This document shows, piece after piece, positions 12,007-22,599 of a stretch of 64,000 nt of DNA. Made by a program: the position numbers and the translations under genes. Every line of letters begins with the position of its first letter. Position 1 is the first letter of the stretch. This stretch comes from Lumbricus terrestris. Taxonomy: Eukaryota; Annelida; Clitellata; Crassiclitellata; Lumbricidae. Where the stretch lies: assembly GCA_949752735.1 (NCBI GenBank), contig OX457037.1, positions 70,401,829-70,465,828 of the forward strand, read 5' to 3'. The notes beneath the pieces are model-generated. The model saw only the letters and a list, made by a program, of their open reading frames with translations, ran no database searches and was not told the origin of the DNA.

Positions 12007-13443
12007 ATGGGCCTACATAAAATTGTGTTATTAAATTAATTTCAGCAGCAGTTAATTTGATAAATGTCACACTATCAACACACTGTGGCCTTCACATTGT
12101 TGCATTTTGTTTTGCTTGATTGGCATCATTATGATCTGTAGGATATCATCCGGCCACGACCCTGTATTGTATTACTACATTATCTTGGCACAGCCGTACC
12201 TACTCATCCATTACTCATCCTACTCATTACCTTCTCTCGGCCTCTTTGGAATTTTATCTCTTCTCTCTGTGCCACAGTGTTTCATATATCGCTGATTGAG
12301 ACAAGATCGCCACTCGCAGCACCTCTAATCCTCTAACATTTTCCATCTAGTCTGTCCCTACTCCTCTTTTTCGCTCTCGAGGCTACTTCTGAAATGCATA
12401 ACTGATCAACTCATTTCTTTCGTATCCGTGCATCGTCTTGGTCATCCACTAGTCTGGGCTGTCTGGCGTCTTTGTTATTGAATACACATCATCATCCCAT
12501 ATTACAGTTCAACAGTGAAAAACATTTCCCTTCACTCCTACCAAAATTGCAGGAAGCTCTTATATGGCTTTGAAATCGGCTATTATAATCATTCTTCAAT
12601 AAGCATTAGATCAACGAAGTCTTGTTTGTCTCAATCGCAGCTTTTTCATTTTGTGTACTGGTAAGAATGTTGGCATGTTCAAAGCCGAGTATGGTAGGCG
12701 ATACGCTAGGCATGACGTTGTTTCATTTGCAGTGTAGGCCCCCTATAGGTGGCGATGATGGTCAAAATTGACACTGACTCAGAGGATGATTTTGTAATAT
12801 CATTAGGCCTTCTTACACGGAGGTCAATTGAAGCTGATTCTCCAGGGGCTAGTTTGACTAAACTCGCTTCGATTAAAATCAATGTCCTATTATTTTTCGC
12901 ATATGAAATTTTTTCAGGTACAAAACACAAGCAGATAGATAAATGAACCGTCACCTGCCGAAGACTACGTACTGAATATATAAATGCAAATTTCTCGCCA
13001 GATGGCAGAATTTTGCAAAACATTTAATCGGGGGGGGAGGAGGGTGTGGTTTGCTTGCAGCGCATAGCCTACGTACGGAAGCCTACACATCACACATCAC
13101 GAAACATGAGCCCGTGCACAAGAAAACTCAATTTCGAGATCGCACGTGCGAAACGTGTTCTTGCAATCGATCAATACCGCCAAAATTAATCATTGACATA
13201 GTGCTAGTGTGGTTTTGGGATGAGCTCTGTGAGGAGTGGAAAGCAGAAGGTCTAGCCTATGCGAATTGTATAAAAAAAATTAACTGGGCTGGACTGTGAT
13301 CCAGTGTTTAATCTAGTCTCCCTCCTCTGGGGGGGAATTGAGGTTTCTGGGCGGAGACAATTGAGCGTCCGAAGGACGCTTGTGATGCGCGTAGCGCCGA
13401 GACAGGGAGGGGTGGGGTATGGGGAGGGGGATATGCCCCTCCC

Positions 13444-14710
13444 CATCAGAAACTTTTTGAATTTCCACATTGCAATGGCAGAATTTTAAGTTGTCATCTT
13501 CAAAAAATACCTGTACTTTTTCAGAGCCTCATCAGGAACTTTTTGAATTTCCACATTGCAATGGCAGCATTTTAAGACGTCGTCTTAAAAAATAGCTGTA
13601 CTTTTTCAGTGGCCCATTAGAAACTTTTTGAATTTCCACATTGCAATGGCAGCATTTTAACGGGTCATCTTAACAAAATAGCTGTACTTTTTCAGTGACC
13701 CATTAGAAACTGTTTGAATTTCCACATTGCAATGGCAGTATTTTAAGGGGTCATCTTTACAAAATAGCTGAACTTTTTCAGCGACCCATTAGAAGTTCCT
13801 GAATGTTGACATTGCAATGACAGCAATTTAAGGTGTTGTCTTAGCAAAATAGCTGTACTTTTCAGTGAACCATTAGAAATTTTCGGAATTTCCACATTGC
13901 AATGGCAGCATTTTAAGAGGTCATCAACAAAATAGCTGTACTTTTTCAGCGACCCATTAGAAAAATTTTGAATTTCCACATTGCAATGGCAGTATTTTAA
14001 GGGGTCGTCTTAACAGAATAGCTGTTGTTTTTCAGTGACCCAATAGAAACTTTTTGAATTTCCACATTGCAATGGCAGCATTTTAAGGGGTCGTCTTACA
14101 AAATAGCTGTACTTTTTCAGTGGCCCATTAGAAACTTTTTGAATTTCCACATTGCAATGGCAGCATTTTAACGGGTCATCTTAACAAAATAGTGGTACTT
14201 TGACTTGATCACATCTCAATACGATGTAGTAGTTCTTCCCAAATCCGTTTCTGATGTGGATGGTTAATACATCCTTATACTGTTCCAGCAAATGTTTCAG
14301 ACCCTCTTTCGCCTCTCGTGGTGTATCATCTGGAAGATCTTCCATTAGTCCCTCTAGTACTACCTGGTCGAGTCCAGCTTTCTCCTCGTTAAATTTTCCG
14401 TCTTCTTCTACAATTTGCACCGGTTGTAATTTGCTTATCAGGAGATCTTTATTCAGTGTCTCCTTTTTCAGTGACCCATTAGAAACTTTTTGAATTTCAA
14501 CAAGGCAATAGCAGCATCCTAAGGGGTCATTTTTACAAAATAGCTGAACTTTTTCAGCGACCCATTAGAAGTTCCTGAATGTTCACATTGCAATGGCAGC
14601 AATTTAAAGTGTTGTCTTAGCAAAATAGCTGTACTTTTTCAGTGAACCGTTAGAATTTTTCGGAATTTCCACATTGCAATGGCTGCATTTTAAGGTGTCA
14701 TCTTAACATA
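13444..14710. repeat. Minisatellite with about 85-bp unit, interrupted
   Basis: The repeated unit contains TTTGAATTTCCACATTGCAA, then TGGCAGCATTTTAAGGGGTC, then AAAATAGCTGTACTTTTTCA, then GTGACCCATTAGAAAC. About nine units precede and about three follow a 257-bp Gypsy pol fragment (14207-14463). Copy B has five fewer units before the insertion, showing active length change by unequal exchange. Confidence 0.9.
14207..14463 (-). pseudogene. Gypsy pol fragment captured inside the minisatellite
   Basis: Read on the minus strand it encodes part of the region between protease and reverse transcriptase, for example AGLDQVVLEGLMEDLPDD and EGLKHLLEQYKDV. It is closely related to 6310-6568 in this window. 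The array unit is broken at the TACTTT / TTTTTCAG position, with no LTR or target duplication. This fits patching by a short copied fragment better than transposition. It is too short to function. Confidence 0.85.
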
Positions 14711-15262
14711 ATAGTATCATGTATTATAGTAGTAAATAATGTCATTTTAATCATATAATAATAAGTAGTATCACGGTATATTATAACACCTCATGTAAAA
14801 CAATGATGAAAACAGTAACTAAAAACCAATATCATTTCGTCAAATTTTTATGGGGGGGAAATGTCTATCCTGGAGGGGAACTTTTCCCCCCAGAGACGTC
14901 TAGATTAAACACTGACTGTGATCCACCGTGAGGTCAGGTTTTGAAAAAGTGAAAAGAAGACTCGACAATGTGGTTTTAACAAAGACTAGGGGGTTGAAGC
15001 CTTCAACTGCGGGAATTATTCTCACGCTGGTTGAGGGAGATATCAGGTTACTACTTACTACCGTTACCATATCCAGCAAATGACGGGAATGCTTGAGCAT
15101 GCCTGTGACAAGTAGGAAGTTTCTGCGGCGCACTGTTTTATTACAATACACAAACGTGACAGATAAACGGATATTACATCACACCTATCCTAAACGATAG
15201 TATTTGCACACCCTTAACCTTTACAAAGAAAGCCGAAGCAGCGAAATGAAAATCTTATGCCA

Positions 15263-16160
15263 GTGTAAAGGTTTCAGATTACCCCCTCCTAAACATTACC
15301 CCCCTGCAAACTGTAAATTGCATCAATCATCGCATTTGTTAGACTAAAAATATCACAAAATTCATCCCGCTTCTTGTTTTGGTCTGAAGATTTTCATCCG
15401 TCAACCCACTTCGTGGTTTATTATCAATATTTTCATCTGTAACTAAAATACTATTCGCCGCTGAAGTTTACATGGAGAAAATGGCCTCGAGGCTATTATT
15501 TTTTTCGGATCAAAATATTGATAGTAAACCTCGAAGTTGGATGACGGATGAAAATCTTCAGACCAAAACAAGAAGCGAGATGATTTTTCTGATTTTTTAG
15601 TGCAATAAATGCGATGATTGATGCAAATCTAGTTTCCGGGGGGTAATCTGAAACCGGTTTCAAGTTACCGGGGAGTAATGTTTAGGAGGGGGTAATTTGA
15701 AACCTACCCCTCTGCAAACTGTATTTTGCATCAATCATCGCATTTATTGCACTAAAATATCAGAAAAATCATCCCGCTTCTTGTTTTTTTAAACGATTTT
15801 CATCCGTCATCCCACTTCGTGGTTTGTTATCAATATTTTCATCTGTAACTAAAATACTAATCGCCGCTGAAGTTTCAATGGAGAAATGACTTCGAGGCTA
15901 TTATTTTTTTCGATCAAAAAGTTGATAACATACCATGAAGTGGTTGACGGATGAAATTCTTCATACCAAAACAAGAAGCAGGATGATTTTTCTGATTTTT
16001 TAGTGCAATAAATGCGATGATTGATGCAGAATACAGTTTGCAGGGGTGTAATGTTTAGGAGGGGATAATTTTAAACCTTTACACCGGTGTAAAGGTTTCA
16101 AATTACCCCCTTCTAAACATTACCCCCTGGTAACTTGAAACCGGTTTCAGATTACCCCCT
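15263..16160. repeat. Cluster of GTGTAAAGGTTTC palindromic elements
   Basis: Two elements of the 7257 family lie head to tail (15263-15703 and 15704-16090). Each has left and right arms with TACCCCC words and interior TGCATCAATCATCGCATTT. The join at 15703 lacks the terminal GTGTAAAGG on both sides. A third element begins at 16085 in the palindrome CTTTACACCGGTGTAAAG and continues after the foldback insertion at 18651, with its likely far end at 20915-20940. Confidence 0.7.
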
Positions 16161-16168
16161 CCCCGGAC

Positions 16169-18641
16169 GCGAATTCGTAGAACATACATGGATACGAGTC
16201 CAAGGCTCCGACGACCCAATAGGAAAGCGAGTTATAAATAGCGTGGCCTGATTTGTAACTTTCGTACGCGAGTAAGTAAATATATTCTGATAATTCTGAT
16301 AAATATAATCATATTTCACAAGGTAGTATTCACAAAAATAACTGGTTTAGTAATATTATTATATTTCAGTAGCGCAAATTTTGATGAAATTGATAAGAAC
16401 GGAGCGCGTTTAGAATTTTAGTAATTAATTCTAAATCGAAAACAGGTTGGTGATGGCCTCGCTGCAAAAAAGACCGAGGAAAAGAGCGTTTAATCGGCAA
16501 ATTGAAGCTGGACGAATGAAACTGTTCTTGCTTACCTTGGAGCTTGACGGATGAAAATGTTCTTGCTTAACTTGGAGCTGGATGGATGAAAATCTTCCTG
16601 ATTAAATTGGAGATGGATTGATGAAAATAACGGTTGAGAAATGGAAACAGGAAAAAGTTTGTATTTTTACCTGAAATAGAAGCTCGATTGATGAAAATGC
16701 CCGTCCTTGAATTGGAGCTGGATTAATGAAAATATTCTTGCTTAAATTGGAGCCTGATTGGTGAAAATGTTTCTGCGTATATTGGAACTGAATTAATGAA
16801 AATAACTGTTGGTTGAACAGAGGCTGGATTTTTGAAAATCATCGCTTGATAAATGGAAGCTGGATTAATGAAAAACGCTTGTGTAATGGAAGCTGGATTA
16901 AAGTATTTTTATATCTGAAGTGGAAGCTAGATTAAGGTATTTTTATATCTGAAGTGGAAGCTGGATGAAGATTCCTTATAGGTGAAATAGAATCAGGATT
17001 GACGTATATAACGCTTGATAAATGGAAACTGGACTGTTGATTTTCATTCATGTATTTCAACATGCATCCAGCTTCTATTTAAGCTGTAAAGCCGTATATC
17101 CAGCTTTCTTTTATCAAGCGACTATCAATCAAGCATTTTTCATCGATCCATCTTCTATTTCAGATATAAATATACCTTCATCCAGCTTCCATTGAAGGCG
17201 TAAAAATATCTGATTCCAGCTTCAATTACTTAAGCGTTTATCATTAATCTAGCTCCTATTTCAGATATAAAATTACCTTGATCCAGCTTCCATTTAAGAA
17301 ATAAAAATGCCCTAATCCAGTTTCGTTTCACAAGCGTTTTATCATTAGTCCTGCTTCCATTTATTATTATTATTATTCGTTTAATAAATTCAATCTGACA
17401 CACCGCAGAAAGATTACAGATACAGGTTATACGAAATACGGCCCGCTTCGCACGACACACAGGTCGGCTTCCAGCGGGTAGCTTAACACTAAACGACCAA
17501 AGTTCTGGAACGCTCCTGGTCCGGCCTAGCCAGGAGGGGGGCGGTCTTATTTTCAGCAGATCCCGAGTCAAACCGCGCAACAGCAGAGCGCCAATGGCAG
17601 CTAACAGAAAATTCAAATGAATTATTTGCCCTGAGCGAGGCTTGAACCCAAGACGCGATAATGACTAGTGTTCAGTATATCAACCAGCGTTCTCTCAACT
17701 GAACAACCACCCCAGATTTCTTAAGCGTTACTTTCGCTAATCCAGATTCTATTTCACCTATAAGGAATCTTCATCCAGATTCCATTTCTCAAGTGTTTGT
17801 TTCATCATGCCAGCTTGCATTCCAGTCATAAAATATCTTAATCCAGCCTCCATTTATCAAGCGATATTTTCATAATTCCAGCCTCTGTTCAACCAACAGT
17901 TATTTTCATCAATTAAATTCCAATATAGGGCATACAAAGAAACATTCTCACCAACCAGGCTCAAATTTAAGCAAGAATATATTCATCAATCCAGCTTCTA
18001 TTTCAGTTATAAAAATACTTATTCCGGTTTCCGTTACTACAACGTTATTTTCAGCGATCCAGCTCCAATTTTAGCAAGAAGATTTTTATCAATCCAGTTT
18101 CTATTTAGCAACGCGATTGTTTCGTGTGTCCATCTTCAATTTTAAAGGCATTAATTTCATCAATGCAACTTCATTCAGGAGACGCTCTTTTCCTCGGTCT
18201 ATTTTTGCAGCGAGGCCATCAGCAACCTGTTCTCGATTCATCACGAGTTATTTTCATCAATGCAACTTCTCTGGCAAATGTACGACTTTTGACTATCTTA
18301 GGGGCAACCTCTGATCCTATGCCGCGCACGCTAATGCACTTCGTCTGGCCATCGATTAGGCCTACAATGAACCTTCTTCGCAGCGCGTATTTTTGTTTCA
18401 CGTTACTTGAATAATCATTAGGACTAATTACTAAAATTTCTAAACGCGCTTCGTTCGTATCCATTTAATCAAAATTTGAGACACTGAAAAATAATAATAT
18501 TTCTAAACCAATTGCATTTAATAAGAATATTTACTTACTCACGTACGAAAGTTACAAATCAGGTCACGCCATTTATAACTCGCTTCCCTATTGGGTAATC
18601 AAAGCCTTCGACTCGTATCCATGTATGTTCTACGAATTCGC
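16169..18641. mobile_element. 2.47-kb foldback element, long TIRs, 9-bp TSD; absent from copy B
   Basis: The ends begin GCGAATTCGTAGAACATACA in inverted orientation, and the inverted similarity continues for well over 100 bp (GCGAGTTATAAATGGCGTGA, then TTTGTAACTTTCGTACG). The nonamer TCCCCGGAC occurs at 16160-16168 and again at 18642-18650. At the matching site of the duplicated block (62301-62309) it occurs once and the element is missing. The left half holds many direct copies of a unit of about 35 bp containing AGCTGGATTGATGAAAAT. The right half holds the same unit inverted. A SINE sits in the right half (17361-17713). There is no transposase ORF. The 9-bp duplication with long TIRs resembles Mutator-like or foldback elements; the class is inferred. 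Confidence 0.9.
17361..17713 (-). mobile_element. tRNA-derived SINE nested in the foldback element
   Basis: On the minus strand the 5' head starts near 17713 with GGGGTGGTTGTTCAGTTGAG (A-box-like) and has GGGTTCAAGCC (B-box-like) about 65 bases on, the spacing of a tRNA-type internal promoter. The body is GC-richer than its surroundings, and the 3' end is an (AAT)n tail at 17361-17377. Its head differs from that of the SINEs at 45590 and 50228, so it is a second SINE family. Confidence 0.7.
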
Positions 18642-19021
18642 TCCCCGGACACTAGATTTGCATCAATTATCGCATTTATTGCACTAAAAAATCAGAAAAA
18701 TGAACCCTGTAAATACACAGTGTTTATTTAACAATATAATCTCTTATAAGAAATACTGGTGCTTTGATACAGGTATTCAAATGTATAATAACTCCTTCAC
18801 ACCCGACACCGTGCAAATAGCATTCTATAGGCTACAAAGACATAATTATGGCTATGTTATGGATGTATGCTATGCCTGGCTTAGGGCCAATCCAGAGACT
18901 TCCGCATAAAAATAATAGTGAATAATAGTTATTGTAGAGCTAGTGCATACAGCATACAATATTGCTCTATTAGCTGTTATTTATGGCAAGCAAAAATACT
19001 GAAATTCTGTTTTATGTATTT

Positions 19022-20606
19022 ACTAGCTGAGGTACCCGGCGTTGCCCGGAAATTTAGGATACGATCCGTTCCGGCCACAACCACACCACACTCCACCGCA
19101 TCACACCCCCCACCCTCACAACACCCCACCACACTCCGACCTCCACCGGTGCGTTCCCCGTGAAATTTGGGTTTTCGGAAAAGTTACCCCACCCCAAACC
19201 TCCATACCCACACCCTCCCCACCTTCTCCTTCAGGTCCAACCGCACCCCCACTCCCTACCCACCCCTCTTCGTCCCCACCCCACACTCCCACCTCCTCCC
19301 CATACCACCCGCCACCCCAACCTACCCCTCCCCAAACTCCACCCCACCCCAATCCCACACTTCAAACGACTCCACCCCTCCCCAACCCCCACCCCATTCC
19401 CCCACACCTCCACTCACCCTTCCCCACGCCACACCTACCCAACTTCTCTTCCAGGCCCAACCCCACTCCAACTCCCTACCCACCCCTCCCCGTCCCCACC
19501 CCACCCAACACTCCCACCCATCCCCACTCACCCACCACGCCCACCACCCCCACCCGCCATACCCACTCTACCCCTCTCCAAACTCCACTCCACCCCACCT
19601 TAATCCCCTACACCCCAAACGACTCCACCCCATCCCCACCCGTCCCCATTTTCCACACCCACCCCTCCCCACCCACCTTCCACCCCTCACCCCCACCCGC
19701 CACCGCCGACCCCACCACACTACACTCCGACCTCCACAGGTACGCCACTCCACACCCCACCCCATCCCCACCCACCCCACCCCGCCCACCACCCGCCACC
19801 CCCACTCCACCCTTTCTCCAAACTCCACCCCAATCCCCCACACCACCAACGACCCCACCCCATCTTCCCACCCCTTTCCCCACGCCACCACCCACCCCTC
19901 CCAACCCCAACCCACTCACCCCACCAGCCACCCCCGACCCCACCAGACTACACTACACTCCGACCTCCACAGGTACGCCACCCGTGAAATTTGTGTATTC
20001 GGAAAATTCCCTGACCACTTTCCCCACCCGCCACTTCACCCCATCGCACCCCACCCACCACCCATCCCACCACACTCCGACCTCGACCGGTACGCCACCC
20101 GTGAAGTTTCGGTTTTCGGAATTTTTGTTTCCCCCACCGCCCCCCACGCCCCTCACTTATGCCCACCCGACCCTGCGGGCCAAGGTGTGGGCTGAGTAGA
20201 GGCGAGGTGTCCCGTGTAAAAATCTGTCTAACTGTGAAACTATGGCTAGGGAATGGAAATTTATAGCGCAAATAGGGTTTTCGCAACCTCCCACCGTGGC
20301 CCCATGGTGGTAGAGATTCGCCAACCACTCCACCGGGTGGCTCTGATGGCCCTCTGTCTAGGCACAAAGTTTCAGAGGAATTGCTGAAAAAAGTGAAAAA
20401 ATTGGGGGTTTCGCCTTCACCCTGGCCCCCATGGTGGTAGAGAATCGCCAACCCCTCGTTGGGGTGTCTCATGCCGAGACCTACACAGTAGTGAAGGTTT
20501 GGAGTGAGAAGCTCAAACACTGTGGAAATGCATCCCGGTCAAACAGACACACAGACAGACAAACAAACAGACAGACAGACAGAATCTTATCTTTATTTAT
20601 ATAGAT
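19022..20606 (+). mobile_element. Dispersed element with TACCCGGCGTTGCCCGG end and CCACCCC-rich core
   Basis: The left end is GGTACCCGGCGTTGCCCGG and the right end is a GACA/AAACAGACAG run followed by TTTATTTATATAGAT. Between them lies about 1 kb of CCACCCC-like low-complexity DNA. In it, modules reading CTCCGACCTCCACCGGTACG plus GTGAAATTT and TTTTCGGAA recur at 19129, 19726, 19948 and 20070. The last 400 bp (ATGGTGGTAGAGATTCGCCA modules) is shared with the inverted copy at 26807-27759. The long open frames here (up to 385 residues, Pro/His/Thr-rich) exist in every frame because the DNA lacks A/T-rich codons, and are not genes. Confidence 0.7.
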
Positions 20607-21480
20607 ATGCAAGACCAACAATAATATGTAAACTGACCTGAGTGCATGCCTGAACAGTTACATGAAGCTTATTATAGCATCAGGCTTATATATAAAATAT
20701 ATTTAAAATAAATAGAAAATATGAACTTTTCTCAAAAACATGATAGGACATTTTCAAGGTGATTTTTTCATGATCAGCAGCAGAAACTGCCCGAAAGTGT
20801 TCAGAAAGCAAAATCACTGTTGTCCAGTAATATAAGCATATCAGCGCACCCAAATCTCCTATCTCGGATTTAGTCAACGTTGTCTTTCATTTGCACGAAT
20901 CTCATTTTAAAACTGGGGGTCATTTGAAACCTTTACATCGGTGTTCCATAATAATTATTATTATAAAGAATTATTATTATAAAGAATTATTCTTTGCTTG
21001 CCTTCCCACTGATCACCATGCACCGAACCCCAGAACGCAATAATCAAATCGTTCCAATTAGACTCTTTCATCGGCGTTGACACTGCTCACGCAAACCGCT
21101 GAAACCGTTAATTGTCAGTAGTTAAGGAATTAACGTCTCGCCTAATGAATTAGCGACTTGCTTACCGACTTAGTCGACTTGGCGAAAATGGCTGGAGTAG
21201 GTTACACTGTTTCTAAAAGAACTCCGACTTGTGTGGGTTTGGGTTAAACAAGTGCAGATTTCTCTCTTGCATATACTTGCGCACGAATAATTACTTGAAG
21301 CCCGTTTGAATAAAATATAAAATTTTGTTTGTTTTTTGAACGTAGATATCGAAGGTTATGGATCAATATGTTGGTACGAATATTGTCGTTTTACAACTTT
21401 GCATTGCACACTATCACAAAAGTACTCCGTGAAATGTTTCCACATAATTTTTCCATTAAGATTATTTCGAATTGCTAAAT
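20607..21480. other. Region without recognised gene upstream of the peptide gene
   Basis: Mostly AT-rich unique-looking sequence. It contains the probable far end of a GTGTAAAGGTTTC-family element (TGAAACCTTTACATCGGTGT near 20925) and short ATTATTATAAAGA repeats near 20955-20990. The stretch 21000-21480 is the proximal upstream region of the gene that starts at 21665. I see no motif there that I can name beyond the TATA box listed separately. Confidence 0.5.
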
Positions 21481-21510
21481 TTTCAAGCAGCTGGGAGCCA
21501 TCGTGAACAG

Positions 21511-21516
21511 TATAAA
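21511..21516 (+). promoter_or_regulatory. TATA box of the cysteine-rich peptide gene
   Basis: TATAAA in the context CAGTATAAAGGCG lies 154 bp before the start codon at 21665, with pyrimidine/CA initiator-like words (TTCACTGC, TCTTCAGC) 20-36 bp downstream. The position suits a short 5' UTR of roughly 120-130 bases. Confidence 0.65.
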
Positions 21517-21538
21517 GGCGTCATACCTGCTTCACTGC

Positions 21539-21663
21539 GCATCTTCAGCGTCTACATCGCTACGCATCTTCAACGTCTACATAGCTACGCATCTTCAACG
21601 TCTACATCGCTACGCATCTTCAACGTCTACATCGCTACGCATCTTCAACGTCTACAGCTCTAC
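21539..21663 (+). repeat. Five tandem 25-bp repeats forming the 5' UTR
   Basis: Five units of GCATCTTCAACGTCTACATC plus GCTAC run without spacers and stop two bases before the ATG at 21665. They probably make up nearly all of the 5' UTR. Upstream frames stay open through the array only because the period is regular; I do not take them as coding. Confidence 0.85.
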
Positions 21664-21664
21664 A

Positions 21665-21766
21665 ATGGCAACTGTTCAGATCATCTGGATCGTCTTGACG
21701 TTCGTGGCTCTTCTGTCGCCATCTCTTGGAAGCCCGTTGGACAACTGCACAGATGAGACGTGCAAG
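21665..21766 (+). CDS. Exon 1: signal peptide of a secreted cysteine-rich protein
   Basis: The ATG opens 34 codons that end exactly at a donor site, AAG|GTAACT (phase 0). Residues 1-23 have the form of a signal peptide: a short N-terminus (MATVQ), a hydrophobic core (IIWIVLTFVALL) and a small-residue cleavage region (SPSLGS). The segment after it has two cysteines (CTDETC). A TATA box and a compact 5' UTR precede it. The next matching exon is 22 kb away at 43869, or first the possible microexon at 22233. The completed protein would be about 113 residues and secreted. I do not recognise the family; a defence, signalling or venom-type peptide are all possible and none is shown. Confidence 0.78.
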
Positions 21767-22232
21767 GTAACTTCAGTACCGTACTGTCATTATCCGGCCG
21801 TACATAATACTCAGGGGCTTCTTTCCGTATGTAGCCTATGGGCCCTATAGGGTGGGTGCAAAATGGGTCATGTGAAAAACAGAGGGAACCGAATGAGCCA
21901 GAATTCACGTCGGATTGGGTACCAGAGGCAGTGTTAAATCAAAACATCTCTATGGGAAGAAGTTCCTATAAATTATTCCGGCGTAAAATTATTTTTACAA
22001 AACGATAATGGTTTTGCCACTATTTACATTATTGCATTAGGCTACATGTACATGAAGCGTGATAAAAATTACTATTACATGTATCTGATTGCAATAATAT
22101 TGTTTACTAGTTTAGAAAATGACTATCATATAATATTATTAGTAAAATTCACTTCTAATATTTGTACGTCGCTAGTTTAAAATTTTTAATGCATTTTCTT
22201 CAGCGTTATCTTTCATTTCTGACTTCTCTCAG

Positions 22233-22265
22233 ACTGTCACCCTGGGTGCCGACTCTGCGAGGCCC
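22233..22265 (+). CDS. Possible 33-bp microexon of the peptide gene
   Basis: A strong acceptor (TTTCATTTCTGACTTCTCTCAG) ends at 22232. The following 33 bases are open in phase 0 (11 codons, TVTLGADSARP) and end at CCC|GTGAGG, an acceptable donor. It would fit between exon 1 (ends phase 0) and exon 43869 (starts phase 0) without changing frame. It could be a cassette exon or a cryptic site; only transcripts can tell. Confidence 0.35.
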
Positions 22266-22551
22266 GTGAGGGCTCAGCACCACCAGACATTGGCCATGCG
22301 AGGCCCGCATATATGCATGGGCACCGCCAGAAATCAGTCAACTAGATGTGCTTTTTATGATATTATTTCTCTGTTGGCATTGCTTATCTATAAAAATCAT
22401 TGCGTCTTTTACACACTTTCTTTTATCTCAGTTGGTCTACCTTACTATTACTCCAGTTTTACCCCGTCCGGTAGTCTGAACTCCATACGACTTCGAGGTA
22501 AACCTCGAAATCTTGCTCATTCGATCCGCTTCAGTAATTTTTTTATTACAG

Positions 22552-22592
22552 ACGAATGCGACGATTTGAATGACTGTTTCTTTTCATTGTAG
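22552..22592 (+). CDS. Possible alternative terminal exon
   Basis: The acceptor TTTTTTTATTACAG ends at 22551. Read with one base carried over from an upstream exon, the sequence gives ECDDLNDCFFSL and then TAG. It would need an upstream exon ending in phase 1, for which I see no good donor, so support is weak. It has two cysteines and acidic residues like the end of exon 1. Confidence 0.2.
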
Positions 22593-22599
22593 GCTTACA

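Larger units (their letters stand above)
13302..14914. mobile_element. 1.6-kb TIR element with 9-bp TSD, filled with an 85-bp minisatellite
   Basis: The left end CAGTGTTTAATCTAG is repeated in reverse complement at the right end (14900-14914). The nonamer ACTGTGATC lies directly outside both ends (13293-13301 and 14915-14923), a perfect 9-bp duplication. Just inside, both ends carry CTCTGGGGGG-type runs. The interior is mostly an 85-bp tandem array and a captured Gypsy fragment. There is no transposase gene, so it is nonautonomous. The CAGTG terminus recalls hAT elements, but those make 8-bp duplications, so the superfamily is open. Confidence 0.8.
11236..20350. repeat. Duplicated block, copy A (copy B at 57803-64000)
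   Basis: From CTTGTCCCGATGATAACTTC at 11236 the sequence matches 57803 onward nearly base for base. The offset is 46567 up to the minisatellite, 46141 after it (copy A has 426 bp more, about five 85-bp units), and 43658 after 18650 (copy A has an extra 2.48-kb foldback element). Only scattered substitutions are seen, for example at 12708/59275. The left breakpoint lies inside the hAT-like element. Copy B runs off the window end, so the full length is unknown. This may be a real segmental duplication or two haplotypes placed in one contig. Confidence 0.9.

Noticed and set aside
17230..17616. 128-residue minus-strand frame
   Set aside because: It lies across foldback core repeats and a SINE and shows no domain.
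19042..20199. 385- and 342-residue Pro/His/Thr-rich open frames (and the 446-residue frame at 62576)
   Set aside because: All frames on both strands are open because the DNA is a C/A-rich low-complexity repeat. There is no start context, domain or splice evidence, and the ends lie inside a dispersed element.
21472..21756. 94- and 115-residue frames through the 25-bp repeats before and over exon 1
   Set aside because: They depend on translating the 5' UTR array. The ATG at 21665 gives a proper signal peptide ending at a splice donor, which is the better reading.
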